From an uncultured Selenomonadaceae bacterium (lineage in GTDB: Bacteria > Bacillota > Negativicutes > Selenomonadales > Selenomonadaceae): DNA of 6,522 nt. The first letter of the stretch is position 1. Every line of letters starts with the position of its first letter. This document shows positions 1 to 5,882 of this stretch, piece after piece. The notes below the pieces were generated by a model. The model had not been told where the DNA came from and searched no databases. It worked only from the letters and a program-made list of their open reading frames with translations. The position numbers and the translations under genes are program-made. The stretch lies in assembly GCA_958415865.1 (NCBI GenBank), contig CATYZV010000109.1, positions 1-6,522 of the forward strand, read 5' to 3'.

Positions 1-3
1 AAG

Positions 4-44
4 AAAAGGATAGAAGCAGATTTATTTTCTGTTTCTATCCTTTT
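4..44 (-). terminator. Intrinsic terminator closing the four-gene GTPase/ATPase operon
   Basis: Arms at 4-20 and 28-44 form a 17-bp stem with one G-T wobble around a 7-base loop (TTTATTT). Read on the minus strand, the 3' arm ends in TTTTCTT, giving a U-rich tail. It lies 17 bases past the stop codon of the last minus-strand gene. The other arm ends in TTTT on the plus strand, so it may also stop a convergent gene outside the window. Confidence 0.85.
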
Positions 45-60
45 ATTATGTTTTAGCTGA

Positions 61-630
61 TTACCTTTTGGAAGGTCTGTAGCCGGCAGCGCGTGCCTCC
101 TCTTCTGTGAAGAACCATGCTTCGGGCTGCGTCTTGTCGTAGAACTGTCCGCCGGGCACATGGTAGATTTTTTCGCCTTTGCTGTTTATATTGCCTTTGA
201 TGGTTTCGCCGTTGGGACCGGGTCCGTTATGGGCGACGCTGTTATTTTGCTGTGCCTGAGAGGAGGCAGTGCTGTCTGCTGTATTTGCTGCAGGCAGGGT
301 TTTATTTTCCTGCTGTGTGCTGTCTGCATCATTGCTGCTGCTTGAGGATTTATCGTCCGGAGCGAATAAATCATCGTTGGTGCTCATCTGCTGATCTGTC
401 TGCTGTGTGGAGGGCTGCGGGACAGGTGCTTTCTTTTGCAGGGGATGTTCTAGTATATAGGTGCAGCAGGCTGTTAGCACAACGATGTTGGCGGCGAGTG
501 CCAGCGCGAATAGTTTGAGTTTTTTCTGCTTTATTTTGGCGTAGATCAGGGCTATCAGCGAGCCTGCGATGCCGATTAGGGAAAATATCATCATAAAGGC
601 TATGGCTACATCTAAAGGTTTTACGTCCAT
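61..630 (-). CDS. Two-helix membrane protein with a C-terminal 'sunset'-type domain
   Basis: Predicted inner-membrane protein of 189 residues, function unknown. Residues 8-31 and 39-60 are hydrophobic helices joined by a short Lys-rich loop (AKIKQKKLK). Residues 65-137 are a disordered linker rich in Ser, Gln, Thr, Asn and Asp. Residues 138-189 form a compact domain with the pattern GETIKGNIxSKGEKIYHVPGG, YDKT, WFxTEEEAxAAGYRPSKR. That pattern recalls the short 'sunset' domain found at the C-terminus of many secreted nucleases and membrane proteins, and it resembles the Ada zinc-binding fold without its cysteines. The ATG at 630 is preferred because GAGGAG sits 10 bases upstream; a TTG six codons earlier overlaps that ribosome binding site. 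It is last in the operon, 41 bases after the preceding gene. The family name is from memory, so function is left open. Confidence 0.85.
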   Translation of the reverse strand: MDVKPLDVAIAFMMIFSLIGIAGSLIALIYAKIKQKKLKLFALALAANIVVLTACCTYILEHPLQKKAPVPQPSTQQTDQQMSTNDDLFAPDDKSSSSSNDADSTQQENKTLPAANTADSTASSQAQQNNSVAHNGPGPNGETIKGNINSKGEKIYHVPGGQFYDKTQPEAWFFTEEEARAAGYRPSKR

Positions 631-671
631 AAGATCATCTCTCCTCAACGGATACTATAGTGAATTTGCGG

Positions 672-1190
672 TCAATAGTAGCTTATATCACCTGCTGTGA
701 TGGTGTAGATCACATCGTTTTTATCGAAGAAGAACCAGAGCGGCATATTGGGGTGGTCCTCGCTGCTAGAGAGGTAGCACCAGCTGGAGCCGTTGTCTTC
801 GTCGAAGGCGCGGTCTGGTTCGCCGTAGGCGTAGAGCACGTCGTTTTTATTCATGCCGACGCGGATGCCCAGATTGGTGGCGATGTTGTCTTCCGAGCAG
901 AGTATGGCGCGGATGCGTCCGTTTTCGTTCCAGCCGCCGTAGACGTAGTAGACGATGAGCTCGCTGTTGTAGCTGGCTTCATAGATGGAAAAGCCGCTGC
1001 CGCTTTTTACTATCATCGTGTTTTCCGGCCTGCCGTATACGTAATAGGCGGAGCCGATCTGCTGGTCAGGTGTCAGCCCTCCTATGTTGAGCCAGCTGTA
1101 GGGGATGCGGGCTTGGCACTGAGGCAGCTGGGCAGTGTATAAGCTTATAAAGGTCAATAGGAGCAGGATAATTTTCAAGGGGTTGGTCAT
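672..1190 (-). CDS. Exported small protein with duplicated YxYGxP (BamE-like) repeat
   Basis: 172-residue protein with an N-terminal export signal: a short basic stretch, a hydrophobic core at residues 8-19 (ILLLLTFISLYT), and likely cleavage after CQA at 27 or TA at 20. The mature part contains two related segments: residues 38-56 (GLTPDQQIGSAYYVYGRPE) and 112-126 (GMNKNDVLYAYGEPD). Each is followed by beta-strand-like text rich in Tyr and Trp. The GMxxxDVxxxxGEPD pattern is typical of SmpA/BamE-like small periplasmic domains; no lipobox is present. The gene starts 8 bases after the ATPase stop codon. The AAGGA motif abuts the ATG directly, poor spacing that suggests translational coupling or a start at the in-frame TTG of codon 5. 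Likely extracytoplasmic; role unknown. Confidence 0.82.
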   Translation of the reverse strand: MTNPLKIILLLLTFISLYTAQLPQCQARIPYSWLNIGGLTPDQQIGSAYYVYGRPENTMIVKSGSGFSIYEASYNSELIVYYVYGGWNENGRIRAILCSEDNIATNLGIRVGMNKNDVLYAYGEPDRAFDEDNGSSWCYLSSSEDHPNMPLWFFFDKNDVIYTITAGDISYY

Positions 1191-1198
1191 TCCTTCAA

Positions 1199-2230
1199 TC
1201 AGATATTTTCGATCAAGCCGCCGCTGCGCAGACGCTGGCGGATGTTCAATAGGGTATTGTCGAGGCGGCGTATTTCTTTCATGCAGTCTTTTTCAGCAGT
1301 GCCGGTGATTATGACTTTGCTGATGCCGCCGTTTTTGATGACGATGCGCTTGTCGGCACTGAGTGCTAAAAGGGGGTCATGGGTGGACATTATGACGATT
1401 TTGTCGCTCTGCGCTAAGACTTTGACTGCCTGTTGGCGGTCTATGCCGGCATTTTCAATCTCGTCTATCAATACGATGGGTGAACTGCTGATGCAGGCGG
1501 TGTCGGCTATCATCAATGCACGCGACTGACCTCCGGACAGCTGGGTTACTTTCGTATCGGCTGTGAATTTTTCTCCTGCCAGTTCATTCGCCATGGCAAG
1601 GCATTTATCGACGACATCTTTGTGATTATCGTAGCTGCCGGCAAGGCGGACTTTGGCGTGCATCGTCAGGAAGTCTTTGACGCTGGCATCCATTATGAAA
1701 TTCATATTCTGAGATAGCTGCGCGACGAGCTTTCCGTCCAGTTCAAAGCGCGTTTCATCATTCGGTGCACTGCCGTTTACGAGAATATGGCGGTGCGTGG
1801 GGGTATCGCCGCCGGCAAGGCATTCGATATCGGCGAGCAGGCGGCTTTTGCCGGAGCCTGTAGGACCGACGATGCTGATGATTTCGCCTGTCTCGATGGT
1901 CAGCCGGATATCTTCTTTTTCGCCGAGTTTATTGCGCCCGCCGATTATGGTGATGCTGTGTATATCCGCCATATCGTCTGAGCTGTTTAAATCATTCATA
2001 TTCGACAAGAAGCCGAACAGCTCTGAGGCGATATTGCCGTCTTTTATGCCGACCTGCATAAGGTCTTCAGGGTCCATATCTTCAAAGGACTTGGCGAAAG
2101 TCATATCATTCGGCAGATTCCAAAGCCCCGTATTTTCCAGATAATCGTTTATCGGCGGATAAGCAGCCTTAATTTCCCCGATGGTATGCGTTTTGACGAA
2201 TGCTGCAAAAGCCTTAAAATCTAAATCCAT
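1199..2230 (-). CDS. Soluble ABC-type ATPase with DUF1858-like N-terminal domain
   Basis: 343-residue cytoplasmic ATPase. The ABC nucleotide-binding domain spans about residues 90-310. It shows Walker A GPTGSGKS (122-129), a Q-loop glutamine near 171-174, signature LSGGQ (231-235), Walker B IVLIDE with D256 and catalytic E257, and H-loop STHD (H284), so it should be catalytically competent. The first ~85 residues are not part of the ABC fold. The text TIGEIKAAYPPINDYLENTGLW resembles the DUF1858/ScdA N-terminal type of helical domain. No membrane segments and no permease gene are nearby, so import or export is unlikely to be its job unless a distant partner exists. It starts 29 bases after the HypB-like GTPase, with AGAAGGA 9 bases before ATG. 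The pair suggests an NTP-driven maturation or reactivation system for a metalloprotein (inference). The C-terminal tail (311-343) is a basic helix. Confidence 0.9.
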   Translation of the reverse strand: MDLDFKAFAAFVKTHTIGEIKAAYPPINDYLENTGLWNLPNDMTFAKSFEDMDPEDLMQVGIKDGNIASELFGFLSNMNDLNSSDDMADIHSITIIGGRNKLGEKEDIRLTIETGEIISIVGPTGSGKSRLLADIECLAGGDTPTHRHILVNGSAPNDETRFELDGKLVAQLSQNMNFIMDASVKDFLTMHAKVRLAGSYDNHKDVVDKCLAMANELAGEKFTADTKVTQLSGGQSRALMIADTACISSSPIVLIDEIENAGIDRQQAVKVLAQSDKIVIMSTHDPLLALSADKRIVIKNGGISKVIITGTAEKDCMKEIRRLDNTLLNIRQRLRSGGLIENI

Positions 2231-2259
2231 ATAACATTTTCCTTCTATTATATATTACA

Positions 2260-2946
2260 TCATTTGAATTCCATCTTTTTGATCATGCCCATCTGGTACT
2301 TTTCGCCGATGCGCATTTCATCAGTGCAGTAAGAGCAGACAGCGGCAGGGGAGGTAAAGCGTATTTTATAGCCGTTCAGCGTTTCGATATCCGGCATCAT
2401 GCCGAGCCGCTTTTGCAGCATGAACGCGCCCTGCCCTGTGATGCCGTTGACGAATACGACTTTTGCCTTGGCATTTGCCTGATAGACGTTGTAGAGAAAT
2501 ACTTCGCGCTCAGCCTGCGAGATTATATCGCCTTTGGTCAATACGATGATATCGGCAAAGCGCACCATGGGACCGATTTTGCGCGGCGTGCGAATACCTG
2601 ACAGGCAGTCGATTACCGCTACTGCCGTTATGCCTTGAATATAGGGCGAACAGCGGTTGCAAAGCCCCGCGCTTTCCGTTATCAAGTAATCAAAGTGCTC
2701 TGCGCGTCCCCACTGCACACCTTCTTCGATATTGCTTATGTAGAAATGGTCAGGGCAGAATTTGCCCGATAAGCCTATTTGCACGGGGATTCCCTCATCT
2801 TCGTACGGCCGGCGGTCGAAGGTAGTCAGGCAGTCGAATTTTATAACGCCGACGCTCTTTTTATTTTGGCGCAGCACATCGGCTAAATGCAGTATGACAG
2901 AAGTCTTGCCCACTGAAGGAGGCCCTGCCATGGTTATTAGCTTCAT
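2260..2946 (-). CDS. HypB/UreG/CobW-like GTPase with two CxxC pairs
   Basis: 228-residue SIMIBI-class P-loop GTPase. Visible motifs: P-loop AGPPSVGKTS (7-16), a HypB/UreG-style switch segment TESAGL (90-95), and the guanine-specificity motif LTKGD (136-140), followed by FVNGITGQG. Relatives HypB, UreG and MeaB deliver nickel or guard metallo-enzymes and corrinoid proteins. Unlike UreG, it has paired cysteines directly after the switch (C96-x-x-C99) and near the C-terminus (C204-x-x-C207, in CSYCTDEMRIG), plus single C39, C64 and C114. These could bind metal or an Fe-S cluster. The ATG at 2946 has AGAGG 9 bases upstream and a TATAAT box about 40 bases upstream. First gene of the operon, followed by the ABC-type ATPase. 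hypB itself is unlikely, because no hyp genes adjoin and the metal motif differs. Confidence 0.88.
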   Translation of the reverse strand: MKLITMAGPPSVGKTSVILHLADVLRQNKKSVGVIKFDCLTTFDRRPYEDEGIPVQIGLSGKFCPDHFYISNIEEGVQWGRAEHFDYLITESAGLCNRCSPYIQGITAVAVIDCLSGIRTPRKIGPMVRFADIIVLTKGDIISQAEREVFLYNVYQANAKAKVVFVNGITGQGAFMLQKRLGMMPDIETLNGYKIRFTSPAAVCSYCTDEMRIGEKYQMGMIKKMEFK

Positions 2947-2985
2947 ATGAATAAACCTCTTTTCAACGATTTTCTTCTACAAAAT

Positions 2986-3014
2986 ATTATAAGGCAATTT
3001 TAGCCATAAGAAAA
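2986..3014 (-). promoter_or_regulatory. Promoter of the GTPase/ATPase operon
   Basis: On the minus strand a perfect TATAAT occupies 2991-2986, about 40 bases before the GTPase ATG. At 17 bp spacing the -35 position (3014-3009) reads TTTTCT, a poor match, and it overlaps the T-tail of the upstream terminator. The -10 is convincing; the -35 is weak. Confidence 0.55.
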
Positions 3015-3061
3015 GCTGTAACATTTGAGGCGTTCTGGACTGCTCATCTGTTACAGCTTTT
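3011..3061 (-). terminator. Intrinsic terminator after the BASS transporter gene
   Basis: Perfect 13-bp arms AAAAGCTGTAACA (3011-3023) and TGTTACAGCTTTT (3049-3061). Inside the loop TGAG and CTCA can extend the stem after a 2x2 internal loop. On the minus strand the hairpin ends in TTTTCTT. It starts three bases beyond the transporter stop codon and separates the pan operon from the GTPase operon. Confidence 0.85.
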
Positions 3062-3064
3062 TAA

Positions 3065-4024
3065 TCATCTATTAATATGCGATTCAATCAGATTTTCAGC
3101 GTTGTCTTTTTCGTCCTTGCTCACCATGTACGAAGCGAACAGGGAGCCGGAGATGTTGTGCCATACACTGAAGATAGCTGCGGGTATGCCGCCGGCAGCA
3201 GTAAAGTAAATTACCGCCAAGGATGCGGCAAGGCCTGAGTTCTGCATACCGACTTCAATAGCCATGGCACGTCTTTGCGGCGCGGTGAGGCGGAAGACTC
3301 TGGCAAAGGTGTAGCCGAGTCCCAGCCCACAGAGGTTGTGCAAAATTACGACTGCCAGTACTAGAAGCCCGGAAGCAAGCAGGGTATCGGCACTGAGCGA
3401 TACGACGATGCCGACGAGCAGGATTATGACGAATACCGATACGAGCGGCATGGCGCGGTTGATTTTGGCCAGATGGCTGCCGAACAGCTGATTTATGCCC
3501 ACGCCAATCAAGAGAGGCAGAAGTACCATCTGCGTTATGGACATCATCATGGAAAAGAAGTCTATCTGAATCCAAGTGCCTGCCAGTACCCAGATCAAAA
3601 ACGGAGTAACGAGCGGCGCGAGAATGGTATTTGCCATCGTCATGGAGACGGACAGTGCCACATCGCCGCGGGCCAGATACGTGATGACGTTCGAGGCTGT
3701 GCCGCCGGGACAGGTGCCGACTAAGATAACGCCGATGGCGATTTCAGGCGGCAGCGGGAATACCGTGATCAACAGATAAGCCAGAGCAGGCATGATCACG
3801 AACTGCAAGAGTGCGCCGACGGCGATGTTCTTGGGCTGGCTGAATACGAGCTTGAAGTCCTTTGGCTTTAGGCTCATGCCCATGCCGAGCAATACGATGC
3901 CGAGCAGATACGCCATATAGGGGCTGAAGGGCTTAAAAATATCGGGCGATACGACGGCAAGCACGCCGGCTAGTATCACGCCTATAGCCATGTTTTTGGT
4001 GCAGAAGCTGATTATTCTATTCAA
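3065..4024 (-). CDS. panS: BASS-family transporter, probable ketopantoate/pantoate carrier PanS
   Basis: 319-residue polytopic inner-membrane protein of the bile acid:sodium symporter (SBF/BASS) family, with roughly nine to ten hydrophobic helices covering residues 11-300. Family hallmarks are GTCPGGTASNVITYLARGD (103-121) and the second crossover segment EVGMQNSGLAASLA (257-270). Family members carry bile acids, pyruvate or other organic anions with sodium. In Salmonella a member named PanS moves ketopantoate. The position directly behind panC and panD makes that substrate the best guess here, but sequence alone does not fix it. The start is a TTG at 4024, supported by GGAGG 8 bases upstream; the first in-frame ATG (codon 11) lies inside the first helix. 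An 11-bp hairpin separates it from panD with no clear promoter between, so expression probably depends on read-through from the pan operon. Family call is firm; the gene symbol is contextual. Confidence 0.85.
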   Translation of the reverse strand: MNRIISFCTKNMAIGVILAGVLAVVSPDIFKPFSPYMAYLLGIVLLGMGMSLKPKDFKLVFSQPKNIAVGALLQFVIMPALAYLLITVFPLPPEIAIGVILVGTCPGGTASNVITYLARGDVALSVSMTMANTILAPLVTPFLIWVLAGTWIQIDFFSMMMSITQMVLLPLLIGVGINQLFGSHLAKINRAMPLVSVFVIILLVGIVVSLSADTLLASGLLVLAVVILHNLCGLGLGYTFARVFRLTAPQRRAMAIEVGMQNSGLAASLAVIYFTAAGGIPAAIFSVWHNISGSLFASYMVSKDEKDNAENLIESHINR

Positions 4025-4045
4025 TTTTTAATCCTCCGTCAGTCT

Positions 4046-4082
4046 AAAGCAAAATGATGGTATCCGTTACAGATACCATCAT
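4046..4082 (-). terminator. Hairpin between panD and the transporter gene, weak terminator
   Basis: Perfect 11-bp arms ATGATGGTATC (4054-4064) and GATACCATCAT (4072-4082) around a 7-base loop. On the minus strand it is followed by TTTGCTTT, an interrupted U tract. It sits between the panD stop and the transporter's ribosome binding site. It may terminate part of the transcripts and set a lower transporter dose, or act as an mRNA-stabilising end for panCD. Confidence 0.65.
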
Positions 4083-4102
4083 CAATTAGCGATTGATCAA
4101 TA

Positions 4103-4486
4103 TCAGCCGATTTCGCGTTCTTTTTCAGTGCCTCTGACTTTGACGGGATGATTGTGTTCATCGACCATTACGACTTTGGGCACGAGGTTTTTAGCTTCTT
4201 CTTCGTTGAACAGCCCGTAAGCCATGATGATTACGATGTCGCCGACCTGAGTGCAGCGCGCTGCTGCGCCGTTGAGGCAGACTACGCCGCTGCCGCGTTC
4301 ACCGGCGATGGTGTACGTTTCGAGGCGCGCGCCGTTGTTGTTGTTGACGATCTGCACGCGTTCGCCGGGCAGAATGCCGGCCAGTTCCATCAGTTCAGAG
4401 TCGATGGTGATAGAGCCCATGTATTCGAGATTGGCTTCCGTTACGGTAGCGCGGTGAATTTTTCCGTGAAACATATTGTACAGCAT
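4103..4486 (-). CDS. panD: Aspartate 1-decarboxylase precursor
   Basis: Cytoplasmic pyruvoyl enzyme converting L-aspartate to beta-alanine for pantothenate synthesis. With the start at 4486 the protein has 127 residues, the normal family length. Every key position then matches E. coli numbering: K9, the self-cleavage site G24-S25 (in EYMGSITID), R54, T57, Y58 and N72 (CLNGAAA). Ser25 becomes the N-terminal pyruvoyl group of the alpha chain after cleavage. An upstream in-frame start eight codons earlier would add residues foreign to the family and lie inside panC. The chosen ATG has GGAGG 9 bases upstream, embedded in the last codons of panC, and begins one base after the panC stop (TAATATG), indicating translational coupling. 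A 10-bp palindrome ATTGATCAAT lies just beyond the stop. Confidence 0.97.
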   Translation of the reverse strand: MLYNMFHGKIHRATVTEANLEYMGSITIDSELMELAGILPGERVQIVNNNNGARLETYTIAGERGSGVVCLNGAAARCTQVGDIVIIMAYGLFNEEEAKNLVPKVVMVDEHNHPVKVRGTEKEREIG

Positions 4487-4487
4487 A

Positions 4488-5348
4488 TTATTTATCCTCC
4501 AAAACAACATTGTCGATCAAGCGGGTAGTGCCGAATTTTACAGCCAGTGCCAGCAGCACGCGCTGACCCTTGGCGATTTTTTCGCCGACCGGTTCAAGGC
4601 CGGGCATACTGTACATTTCCACGTAGTCGATATTGCTCATAGGTTCTGTCTGTATCATGTCTTTGACGGCATTCACGAGCACATCTGCGGTGCGTTCTCC
4701 CTGTTCAAACATTTCAGCTGCGTGCTTGAGGCTCTTGGAGAGGATCAGGGCAGCAGTGCGTTCTTTTTCGGAAAGATAAGTGTTGCGCGAGCTTTTTGCA
4801 AGGCCGTCAGCTTCGCGGACGATCGGCATTATGCGCAGTTCCACATTGAAGAACAGATCTTCTACCATGCGGCGCAGTACTTCTGTCTGCTGAGCATCTT
4901 TAAGCCCGAAGTAAGCTCTCGTCGGCTGCACGAGGTTAAATAATTTGGTGATGATCGTAGCTACGCCGCGGAAGTGAATCGGGCGTGTGCGGCCGCAGAG
5001 CACTTTGGTGATGTCGCCCGTTACTTCTACCCAAGTCATGTCCTTATGCGGATAGAGGTCTTCTTTTTTCGGTGCGAATACCACATCTGCTCCGGCGTTC
5101 TGTGCTACGTTGCAGTCGCTTTCCAGAGTTCTGGGATAAGCAGCGTAATCTTCCGTAGGTCCGAACTGCGTGGGATTTACAAATACGCTGACGACAGTGA
5201 TGTCGTTTTCTGCATGGCTTGCCTTTATCAGTGAAGCGTGGCCTTCATGCAGCGCACCCATGGTCGGCACGAGGCCGATAGTTTTGCCGTCCTGTTTGAA
5301 TTTGGCGATGAGCTGGCGCAGTTCAGTTACGTTTTGACATAAAATCAT
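4488..5348 (-). CDS. panC: Pantoate--beta-alanine ligase (pantothenate synthetase)
   Basis: Cytoplasmic enzyme joining D-pantoate and beta-alanine with ATP, through pantoyl-adenylate, to give pantothenate for CoA. 286 residues, usual length. Motifs in order: [10 protein letters not shown] with the HxGH-type nucleotide-binding signature (28-37), [11 protein letters not shown] (54-64), YPRT (71-74), [15 protein letters not shown] (118-132), FGLKDAQQ (147-154), and SSRNTYLS (186-193) in the KMSKS-like loop. The usual RPGHF/RPTHF here reads RPIHF, a mild substitution. The ATG at 5348 is preceded by AAGGGAG about 10 bases upstream. It is first in the panC-panD-transporter operon; the 3' end carries panD's ribosome binding site. 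No good promoter lies between the start and the upstream terminator at 5431-5476, so expression seems to require read-through of that element. Confidence 0.97.
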   Translation of the reverse strand: MILCQNVTELRQLIAKFKQDGKTIGLVPTMGALHEGHASLIKASHAENDITVVSVFVNPTQFGPTEDYAAYPRTLESDCNVAQNAGADVVFAPKKEDLYPHKDMTWVEVTGDITKVLCGRTRPIHFRGVATIITKLFNLVQPTRAYFGLKDAQQTEVLRRMVEDLFFNVELRIMPIVREADGLAKSSRNTYLSEKERTAALILSKSLKHAAEMFEQGERTADVLVNAVKDMIQTEPMSNIDYVEMYSMPGLEPVGEKIAKGQRVLLALAVKFGTTRLIDNVVLEDK

Positions 5349-5430
5349 TGAATTAAATCTCCCTTGTATTGTACTTCAGTTTTCATTTACCGTGTAACAA
5401 ACAAAAAGAGAACGCTGCCAAGCCTGCATT

Positions 5431-5476
5431 AAAAAACGCATTTCCGTTGATTTATTATCCAATCAAGAGAAATGCG
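5431..5476 (-). terminator. Intrinsic terminator/attenuator in the panC leader
   Basis: On the minus strand, arms CGCATTTC (5476-5469) and GAAATGCG (5444-5437) pair over 8 bp. An inner 6-bp stem TTGATT/AATCAA (5466-5461 with 5452-5447) follows a 2x2 internal loop and closes an 8-base loop. Six T follow at once (5436-5431). It lies about 80 bases upstream of panC in the same direction, the geometry of an attenuator. Confidence 0.75.
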
Positions 5477-5522
5477 CTCGTCTATAAACACCGGCTAAAG
5501 AACTGATCTCAGCCGGCGCATT
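5471..5522 (-). promoter_or_regulatory. Possible antiterminator stem competing with the panC leader terminator
   Basis: On the minus strand AATGCG (5522-5517) can pair with CGCATT (5476-5471), which is most of the terminator's 5' arm. The adjoining CCGGCT (5516-5511) pairs with AGCCGG (5496-5491) and stacks directly on it. This fold and the terminator cannot coexist. The GC-rich inner stem is transcribed first, so the antiterminator could form before the terminator arm is complete. Proposed from base pairing only. Confidence 0.5.
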
Positions 5523-5672
5523 GTGTTTTCTTTTTAATGAAGTGTTTTGGCATTTCGTCTCGGTCGCAGTGATCCAAGCGATATAGAATTTACAGGTAAT
5601 ATGGATGCACATTATACAGTTCAGAATCCTTCGCATTCCGATACCGTTAATCATCCGTTTGTTACGTCCTAC

Positions 5673-5701
5673 ATAATAGCACAATTGCATGGGCTGTGCA
5701 A
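5673..5701 (-). promoter_or_regulatory. Candidate promoter for the pan operon leader, with overlapping dyad
   Basis: On the minus strand TTGCAC (5701-5696) and TATTAT (5678-5673) are separated by exactly 17 bp, a fair sigma-70-type pair. A 6-bp dyad ATTGCA-7-TGCAAT (5684-5702) covers the -35 and half the spacer and could be an operator. Start would fall near 5666. Confidence 0.5.
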
Positions 5702-5749
5702 TAGCTGTAGGAATTAAGAAGTGATATTTGGCGAAAAAATTGCTCTAAA

Positions 5750-5764
5750 TGTCCTAGCAGGACA
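5750..5764. repeat. TGTCCT-AGC-AGGACA inverted repeat
   Basis: Perfect 6-bp dyad with a 3-base centre, about 180 bases upstream of the first XRE gene and 50 bases from the pan leader promoter. There is no U tract on either side, so it is not a terminator. The size and symmetry fit a dimeric regulator site; the regulator is unknown. Confidence 0.5.
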
Positions 5765-5838
5765 ACAAATCACAATCAAATTACGCTAATATAGAGATAA
5801 AGGCGGTATAAATGAGATTATAATTTGCAAAACGAAAT

Positions 5839-5878
5839 AATTGTCGCATAAGAAGAACAATTATCGTATAAGAAGAAC
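5839..5878. repeat. Two tandem 20-bp direct repeats upstream of the XRE promoter
   Basis: Units at 5839-5858 and 5859-5878 share 18 of 20 bases (differences at the fifth and ninth positions) and end in ATAAGAAGAAC. The core TCGCATAA of the first unit recurs at 5898-5905, next to the -10 box. A 20-bp period is close to two helix turns, placing the copies on one face of DNA. This is a likely regulator-binding array, possibly for the XRE proteins downstream. Confidence 0.6.
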
Positions 5879-5882
5879 AGCA

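Larger units (their letters stand above)
5431..5666 (-). ncRNA. Putative structured 5' leader RNA of the pan operon
   Basis: Predicted transcript of about 235 bases from the promoter near 5673-5701 to the terminator at 5431. The 3' portion has clear alternative pairing (separate entries). The 5' portion (5523-5666) shows only small possible stems, such as CTTGG/CCGAG near 5560-5580. It matches no leader class I recognise: no T-box AGGGUGGNACC core and no complete TPP aptamer. A riboswitch, protein-binding or translation-sensing attenuator are all possible. Confidence 0.4.

Noticed and set aside
250..345. Imperfect TGCTGT-type trinucleotide repetition in the membrane protein gene
   Set aside because: It only reflects Gln/Ser/Ala codons of a low-complexity linker. 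Copies are irregular and in multiples of three, so phase variation is not indicated.
660..1142. 160-codon plus-strand frame opposite the exported protein gene
   Set aside because: Val/Ala-rich antisense shadow without a ribosome binding site; the minus-strand frame has a signal peptide and recognisable motifs.
4092..4101. ATTGATCAAT palindrome just past the panD stop codon
   Set aside because: A 10-bp palindrome in AT-rich DNA next to a clear hairpin is likely chance, and no role can be supported.
4148..4528. Long plus-strand frame opposite panD
   Set aside because: Antisense shadow of panD, whose catalytic and processing residues are all present.
5365..5371. TACAAT box just upstream of panC on the minus strand
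   Set aside because: It is so close to panC that the start point would fall on the ribosome binding site, and there is no good -35 at 17 bp.
5437..5516. TPP-riboswitch-like words on the minus strand (GGCTGAGAT and TTGGATAAT)
   Set aside because: The two words recall TPP aptamer junctions, but the conserved ACCTGAT and GCGTAGGGA segments are missing, the spacing is wrong, and panC is not a thiamine gene.
5463..5690. Minus-strand reading frame of up to 75 codons ending inside the panC leader terminator
   Set aside because: No ribosome binding site at suitable distance from any ATG, no family resemblance, and odd composition. The region is better explained as leader RNA, although a translated leader peptide cannot be fully excluded because its stop lies between the terminator arms.
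5839..5878. Start of a CRISPR array
   Set aside because: Two adjacent copies without spacers and no cas gene; repeats touch end to end, which fits a binding-site array.
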